From contig BRKX01000002.1 in assembly GCA_026008535.1 (NCBI GenBank), forward strand, positions 72,251,380 through 72,315,379: a DNA stretch of 64,000 nucleotides, in the 5' to 3' direction. The translations under genes were made by a program, and so were the position numbers. Source of the stretch: Perilla frutescens (Eukaryota > Streptophyta > Magnoliopsida > Lamiales > Lamiaceae). Shown here one piece after another: positions 58,806 to 64,000 of the stretch (position 1 is its first letter; each line of letters starts with the position of its first letter). The notes below the pieces were generated by a model. The model saw nothing but the letters and a program-made list of their open reading frames with translations, was not told the DNA's origin and made no database searches.

Positions 58806-60942
58806 TACATAATAATACACAATGATCCGCAAAATAGTAACTCATTCATTTTCCCGTCAAAACAATGTTTCCGTATTTAGTAAGTTCGTTATATAATCCA
58901 TATTTAATATTATTCTATATTTTAGCTTTAATTAAAATCATATATCATATATATGAATAATTAATTACACATATTTCTTTTTATTTTTAGTTAATCATAG
59001 TTTAATTCTATGTATTAGTGATACATTGTTATGTATATTGTATATTGTATATTGTATATTGGCGGATAAATTATTCTATGAAATAAATATAGATTTTTGT
59101 ATATGGATTATATATCTTATTATTATTTTAGGAAGAATATATGTATTATTATATCTATATTTATTGATTCAAGATCTATAATATAGAACGATTCATGTAC
59201 TTACTTTAATTAGCTTTCTATCTATATATATAAATATATAAATTCAACATAAAAAATATATATATAAACATTTAATGTAAGATTTCAAGTATAACTCCAT
59301 TAACGCAAATATTGCTTTGAAAGAATCATACGACTCCAATCTCATTTTACATTTTTGTGAGGAGATAAACTTTGTATTGGTAAACAATCTACATTGATTT
59401 TTTATTTTTTATTTTTGAAAAATCATCGGAGTGTTCTCTATTATCAGAGGTAAACTAGATCCATTCTATTTTAGTTATTGTTTATTGAGGAAAGATATAT
59501 GTATATCTTGATCAAATCATGTAGAAAGACAATAGAAAGCTTATTCCATTTTCTAGGTAATATTGTATCAAACATATCATACGCCGTTCTACCCTTTTCC
59601 TATTTTTAGATGATTGATAACTAGTTAAAAAAAAAATTGATTGATAACTAACATTAATTTATAGAATGTTTGATTTCATTAACTTATGTATTGTAATCTT
59701 TCATATTTGCTTCCATTTTGCTATTCTATAAGTAAAAAACACATGTAAAATTTGAAAAAAAATTCATGGGGTGTTCATTAAATAACAATGGATTACAATT
59801 CCATGAATAAAAAAAATATATAATGCAATTTCATTTATGATGTATTATAATCGGCGATCTATCATTAATAGCTTTATTTTAGTTAACAATGTACAACAAT
59901 GGCATACAAATATATACACCAATAATATTTTAATTTTTATACTGCAATCAAATAAAAAAAATCACGTTTCGAATAATTTTCAAGCATCAAATTTAAGATA
60001 ACTTGGTAATATAATCAAACAACAATTTAAGTAAGTGTCATAAGTTAATTTATTCTTTTGTATTATGGCACAACTTTACCTTCTATTTTTTTTTTTTCAA
60101 TTTAAAGAAAACAATTTAGGTTCTATTTACGTAGCTGTTATAAATATTAGACGATATTCAAAATTAATAATTTAGTATTTTAAGTGAGATTGAAATTATA
60201 AAAAGATATCAGACACCAATTTATGAATGAACACATTAATTGACTGACTCATCACTCGTATTAAACAAATTAATTAACATATATATGTATATATATATAT
60301 GCTTAAACTTAAAAAGGTTATATAAATTATTTTAGTATTCAGTTTTTTAATAATTAAAATAATTCAATGGATTGTATTTTTTTTAATTAGTGAAAAGATA
60401 AATATATTAGGTTGGATTTATCTTTTCTTTGGAGTTGTGTGTTGAAATACATTTATTAATTTCTAAAATCTATTTTATTTTGAAAATATTACACCGGTTT
60501 AATCTCAGAATCTAGAAGAAGTTTTCATATTTTCAGTGGAAATTAGTGTTTTAATTATTTCATAATATAACATTTTTTTTTATCAATATGAAATATCCTT
60601 TGAAATTGAAGCCCTTCTTCAAGTTAAGGACCTACATGTCTGCAGTTATTATTATTGATAATTATTTTTAATTATTGTGGAGCAGAAGAATTGAACGAGT
60701 TCATTTCCATGTGTTTATATTAATTTTCATATTTTTTTTATACTAGCAGTCATCTTTTGATTATTCATTTTCAGAGACCTTTAATAAGTGAATTGGGAAT
60801 GTTATGTCCCCCCTCCTCGCAAATTTAAACATTGGTGACGAGTAGGATTAATACCTCATTATGTTAAGCTTTCAATAATATTATTTTCTTATAATTTTTT
60901 AATTTTATTTTGTGCACTAAAGGAAGTAATTTTTTTAAGATT

Positions 60943-60943
60943 A

Positions 60944-60979
<36 letters not shown>

Positions 60980-60986
60980 ATATATA
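60943..60986. repeat. compound (TA)n(TG)n(TA)n microsatellite
   Basis: TA tract, then about nine TG units, then a short TA tract, directly abutting the second TA-nested element. Confidence 0.9.
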
Positions 60987-61240
60987 TGATTTGATTCAAA
61001 TGAGTACTAGTGCTTCATGTGATAACTAGAAACGATGCTTATTTACTACGATTTTATAGCTTATTTTATCATATATTTAGTTCTAATTGTTTTAAGAACA
61101 TTTATAGTTTATCTTGTTATATTTTAGTATTAGTGCTAATAAGCAATACAATACAACAAGATAATCTATAAAATTGTAGTAAATAAGCATCATTCTTAGT
61201 TCTCACATGAAACACTACTACACATTATAACTCACCCCCA
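60987..61240. mobile_element. TA-tract-nested inverted-repeat element, copy 2
   Basis: The left end GATTTGATTCAAATGAGTAC with AGTGCTTCATGTGA and the right end ACATTATAACTCACCCCCAT match copy 1 in order and orientation. Inner arms CTTATTTACTACGATTTTAT and ATAAAATTGTAGTAAATAAG-like sequence are inverted complements. Bounded by microsatellites on both sides. Confidence 0.6.
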
Positions 61241-61241
<1 letters not shown>

Positions 61242-61279
<38 letters not shown>

Positions 61280-61280
61280 A
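61242..61280. repeat. (TCTA)n tetranucleotide microsatellite
   Basis: About nine TCTA units separating two TA-nested elements. Confidence 0.95.
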
Positions 61281-61281
61281 T

Positions 61282-61517
61282 GGGTTGGCTATAATATGGA
61301 CTAGACTTGGTGTGTGAACTTGAGAACGAGCTAGTTTAGTGTAAGTTTAGTACTTTTTTATTGTATTTTGGTTCTAAAATATTTAGCACTAAAATACACT
61401 AAGAAAAGTATTTTTAAAAAATAGCATCAGAATACAATAAGAAAAGTACTAAAATCATAGTAAATAAGCACGGTTCTCACATTCCAACACAAAGCACTAT
61501 TATTATTTGAACCAAAT

Positions 61518-61519
<2 letters not shown>
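61282..61519. mobile_element. TA-tract-nested inverted-repeat element, copy 3, inverted
   Basis: Opens GGGTTGGCTATAATATGGAC with TTGGTGTGTGAACTTGAGAA, the complement of the right end of copy 1, and closes TTATTTGAACCAAATCCT, the complement of its left end. So it is in the opposite orientation to copies 1 and 2. The inner arms AGTACTTTTTTATTGTATTT and AATACAATAAGAAAAGTACT fold back. Confidence 0.62.

Positions 61520-61551
<32 letters not shown>
61520..61551. repeat. (TA)16 microsatellite
   Basis: Uninterrupted TA repeat between TA-nested copy 3 and the larger element at 61551..62230. Confidence 0.95.
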
Positions 61552-61554
<3 letters not shown>

Positions 61555-62230
61555 ATAGGATCTGGTGAGAACCAGTCACCAGGTGGGAATTAGGAACCAA
61601 TCTCATCCCTCCATTCCAAAATCTGAACGATCCACATTATTCCAGATTTCGGTGGCAATTTTGTAATTAAAATGAAAAATCTTCAATTCGTGCGTCTCAT
61701 TAAGGGCAAAATCGGAACTGAACTCAGAAATTGCCCGGATTCAATTTTAGCCTCCTACTTCGCTCATTTTAGCCTCATGCATTTCTCATTTTAGCATGTG
61801 TTGATAAACAAAATGGAACGATGATTTCATTGGAACGATGAAATGCAATACACCCTATTTGGGAACAGTGAACCCTAATGGGAACGGTGAACCCTAGTGG
61901 AAAATGTTGCATCAATTTTAGCCTCCTACTTCGATCATTTTAGCCTCATGCGATTCTTATTTTAGCCTATGCGATTCTCATTTTAGCCTTAGAGCAAAAG
62001 AGAAAAAGGATTGAATTACTATATTACCCCTCCTCCCACAAAGTTGCCGAAAATTACAGGAATGTCACCGTCCATCCACTTAAATCTTATTTAATCTGGG
62101 CCGTCCAGATTGAGTCAAATAAGAGCTAAAATTGGTTCCTAGTTCCCACCTGGGGAAAGGGTCAAATAAGAGCTAGAATTGGTTCCTAGTTCCCACCTGG
62201 GGAAAGGGTTCTCATTTGATCCTTTCCCTG
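61551..62230. mobile_element. 680-bp element with about 55-bp terminal inverted repeats
   Basis: Left end AGGGATAGGATCTGGTGAGA then CCAGGTGGGAATTAGGAACC; the right end is its imperfect complement (GGTTCCTAGTTCCCACCTGG then CTCATTTGATCCTTTCCCT). The interior is non-coding, with a repeated CATTTTAGCCT motif. Just inside the right end a 47-bp block is duplicated (62114 and 62161). It lies between (TA)n and (CA)n tracts. Long inverted ends and no transposase suggest a non-autonomous Mutator-like or related element. The terminal GGATC...GAGAAC motif is shared with the three smaller TA-nested elements. Confidence 0.68.
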
Positions 62231-62611
62231 CACACACACACACACATGTTAATTTAAAGAAGTTGTCCATCAACACTATATATCTCTTAAGAAATAGAGA
62301 CATTACCATTTTTATTAACTTATTATGCCCTAACAATACATAAATTAAAATTTAATTGGAATTAGTAAACCAACTTCCCACCAATGTTTTAATCTTTTAA
62401 CAAATTCATTATAAATCAATTAGGTTTTTGCATAAATTGCACACTATAAATTTACTCCATACACGTCGAAATATTACAATTTTTTGATTCAACATATTTA
62501 TTTATCAATAAATTGCCCATAATATATTTGTTTGTATTATTTATATTTAAAATGCGTAAAATAATATCATTGTGATATTTAAAATGTGTAAAATATTTTT
62601 AGGAGAAATAC

Positions 62612-62707
62612 TGGTCTATAATAAAAGCAATTGAAGTCACAGACGAATGACTAAATATGAAACTATTTTCATAAAATGTGACTGTATATAAATATTCTTG
62701 ATCAATC
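62612..62707. repeat. dispersed relative of the 58 kb tandem-array flank
   Basis: AATAAAAGCAATTGAAGTCA, AAACTATTTTCATAAAATGT and GTATATAAATATTCTTG track the sequence at about 58236..58320 (AATAAAAGCAATTGAAATTG, GACTATTTCCATAAAATGTA). Same family, different locus. Confidence 0.6.
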
Positions 62708-62863
62708 GCACACTAAACATATGGAAGATCTGAATTTATCCAATCCACTACTACTCACCCTCGATCTTAAAACTTATAACATCACGCACACTAAACATAT
62801 GGAAGATCTGAATTTATCCAATCCATTACTACTCACCCTCGATCTTAAAACTTATAACATCAC
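62708..62863. repeat. near-perfect 78-bp tandem duplication
   Basis: Copies at 62708..62785 and 62786..62863 both begin GCACACTAAACATATGGAAG and end CTTATAACATCAC. I see a single C/T difference, so the duplication is recent. Confidence 0.93.
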
Positions 62864-63235
62864 AACCTAAAACTTTTCCATATTACATTTATAGGTGAAA
62901 TACAAGGACCAAAACATAATTATCAAGAATTAGTACCATAAATTTGCAAATTCAAATCTCTTCAAAATGTTTTCAAATGTGCAAGGCAAAACTAAACCTC
63001 AGAATCGTCGAGAATGGTAATTTTACTCAGTCCTACCTATATAATAATTAAAAAAAATAAATGGAAAAAAGTGGAGTTAGATGGGTAAAATATGGCAAAG
63101 TCAAATCTTGAAGGGTCTAATGGAAAAAAGATTTATATAAAAATAAAAAAGAGAAAAATCCGCTTTTCTGAACAGCCCATTGGAATTGTTTAGCAGGCCC
63201 CCGGTTTTCCCTTCATTTCTCCTGAAACTAAACGG

Positions 63236-63243
63236 TATATATA
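63236..63243 (+). promoter_or_regulatory. candidate TATA box of the cysteine oxidase gene
   Basis: TATATATA in a less AT-rich context, about 390 bp before the start codon. If used, the leader is long. Called on consensus only. Confidence 0.3.
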
Positions 63244-63630
63244 CCCCCCCACCCCCCAACCCCCATTGATATACCCCACCTCCATCAAAATTTGATCTTC
63301 ACCTATACATACATTAATACATACACACAGAGATCAGTTGCTAATCTTACATTCATTTCAATCTGTTCATACATGGACTGCTTAGTGCATAGTTTTTAGC
63401 TCATATCATGTCACAACTCCAGTTATAGACACAAAAAACACACTACTAGCTGTTTTGCCCTTTTCTTGATTTTCCCTCTTTTCTGTTTCATCATTTTTAG
63501 TACCCGAATCTGGATTTTACGTTTTCTTGAAATATCAAGAAAGGTTTTTTTTATCGCCAAAATTCGGGTGCTCTGTTTTATCTGCCATTTTCAAGATTGA
63601 ATCTTTTTTTTTTGTTGTGATATTTCCTGC

Positions 63631-63826
63631 ATGAAAATGAGGATTGAGCCAAACGGGAGCGGGGGTAGAGGGAAAATGAGTAGTGAATCGAGAAAAGGGA
63701 AACGTAAGCAGAAGAAAATCTCTGCAGTTCAACGGCTCTATGAAACTTGCAAGGAAGTTTTTGCTGATTGTGGGGCTGGCATTGTTCCGTCGCCGGAAAA
63801 AATCGAAAAACTCTCAGCTGTTTTGG
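63631..63826 (+). CDS. PCO: plant cysteine oxidase, exon 1 (5' partial gene)
   Basis: Oxygen-sensing thiol dioxygenase that oxidises the N-terminal cysteine of group VII ERF factors, marking them for the N-degron pathway in air and sparing them in hypoxia. Only exon 1 (65 codons plus one base) is in the window. The donor is G|GTAATC at 63827, and no exon 2 lies before 64,000. Visible: MKMRIEPN start, a Gly/Ser and Lys/Arg-rich stretch (GKRKQKK, a possible nuclear signal), then the family motif AVQRLYETCKEVFADCGAG and PSPEKIEKLSAVL. The cupin metal site is outside. A second in-frame ATG lies two codons downstream. The basic N-terminus fits the PCO1/PCO2 group; remembered gene order suggests At5g15120 (PCO1). 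Confidence 0.85.
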
Positions 63827-64000
63827 GTAATCAATCAATTTCTTTCCAATTTTTCGCCACTCTTGTTGTGTGTTTAATCTTGTTTTGTGCAGCTTCCGCT
63901 TAGGTAACACACATATCTAATACTTGCGCGTGACGAATTGATTGATGTTATTCGAATGGATCACGGGAATTTATGTCAATGTGGGACATTTCGAGTTGTT

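Larger units (their letters stand above)
54707..63630. other. 9-kb repeat-rich stretch before the cysteine oxidase gene
   Basis: AT-rich DNA dominated by elements nested in TA tracts, a rRNA fragment, a MITE, and tandem repeats (listed separately). Between 58,810 and 60,940 I see only AT-rich sequence with a small GTATATT repeat near 59,030..59,060. The last roughly 350 bp before 63,631 is probable PCO promoter and 5' UTR with C-rich tracts near 63,243..63,265. Confidence 0.55.

Noticed and set aside
63827..63903. Possible second PCO exon after TGTGCAG near 63,894
   Set aside because: Joining there gives a stop within four codons. The position is better explained as intron sequence, with exon 2 beyond the window.
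1..64000. CRISPR array, operon, prophage or bacterial mobile island
   Set aside because: The spliced plant genes and plant transposons leave no doubt about a nuclear eukaryotic origin. The repeats seen are tandem or transposon-derived and lack the repeat-spacer pattern.

Overview
The window is nuclear DNA of a flowering plant, almost certainly a eudicot. Genes are split by many GT-AG introns, the intergenic DNA is very AT-rich, and the families are plant ones (short PIN carrier, WRINKLED-type double AP2 factors, plant cysteine oxidase). Many small transposons, a plastid-like rRNA fragment and simple repeats fill the spaces. The species cannot be fixed from sequence alone.

Layout, left to right: the 5' end of RCL1 (18S rRNA processing, minus, runs off the left edge); VDAC mitochondrial porin (minus, 6 exons); a long AT-rich stretch; a short PIN auxin carrier of the PIN8 type (minus, 6 exons); a secreted pectate lyase (plus, 3 exons); SSRP1, the HMG subunit of FACT (minus, 16 exons); two tandem WRI3/WRI4-like double-AP2 transcription factors (plus, 7 exons each, each with a 9-nt exon); a single-exon membrane-anchored secretory protein (minus, DUF7906-like); an F-box/WD40 protein (minus, 8 exons) that shares an upstream region with V-ATPase subunit d (plus, 10 exons); about 17 kb of transposon- and repeat-rich DNA holding one small cysteine-rich secreted peptide gene; and the first exon of a plant cysteine oxidase (plus, runs off the right edge).

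All internal multi-exon models were joined by hand at GT-AG borders. Each closes in frame to the usual length of its family: VDAC 276 aa, PIN 357, pectate lyase 449, SSRP1 643, AP2 factors 385 and 364, F-box/WD40 513, V-ATPase d 351. They therefore look intact.

The genes do not form one pathway, but their order is informative. From memory of Arabidopsis locus numbers, VDAC-PIN8-pectate lyase-PCO are neighbours on chromosome 5 (At5g15090 to At5g15120), and V-ATPase d-DUF7906-SSRP1 are neighbours on chromosome 3 (At3g28710 to At3g28730). Here both groups sit in one 60-kb interval, one set inside the other, which suggests one ancestral block later thinned out in different copies.

The non-coding DNA holds a tRNA-derived SINE with an 11-bp target duplication, several TA-flanked Stowaway-type MITEs, an hAT-type MITE with an 8-bp target duplication, two Helitron-like 3' ends, a probable solo LTR, a family of elements nested in (TA)n tracts, several tandem repeats, and promoter motif clusters upstream of SSRP1 and RCL1. 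No new enzymatic or defence system was found.
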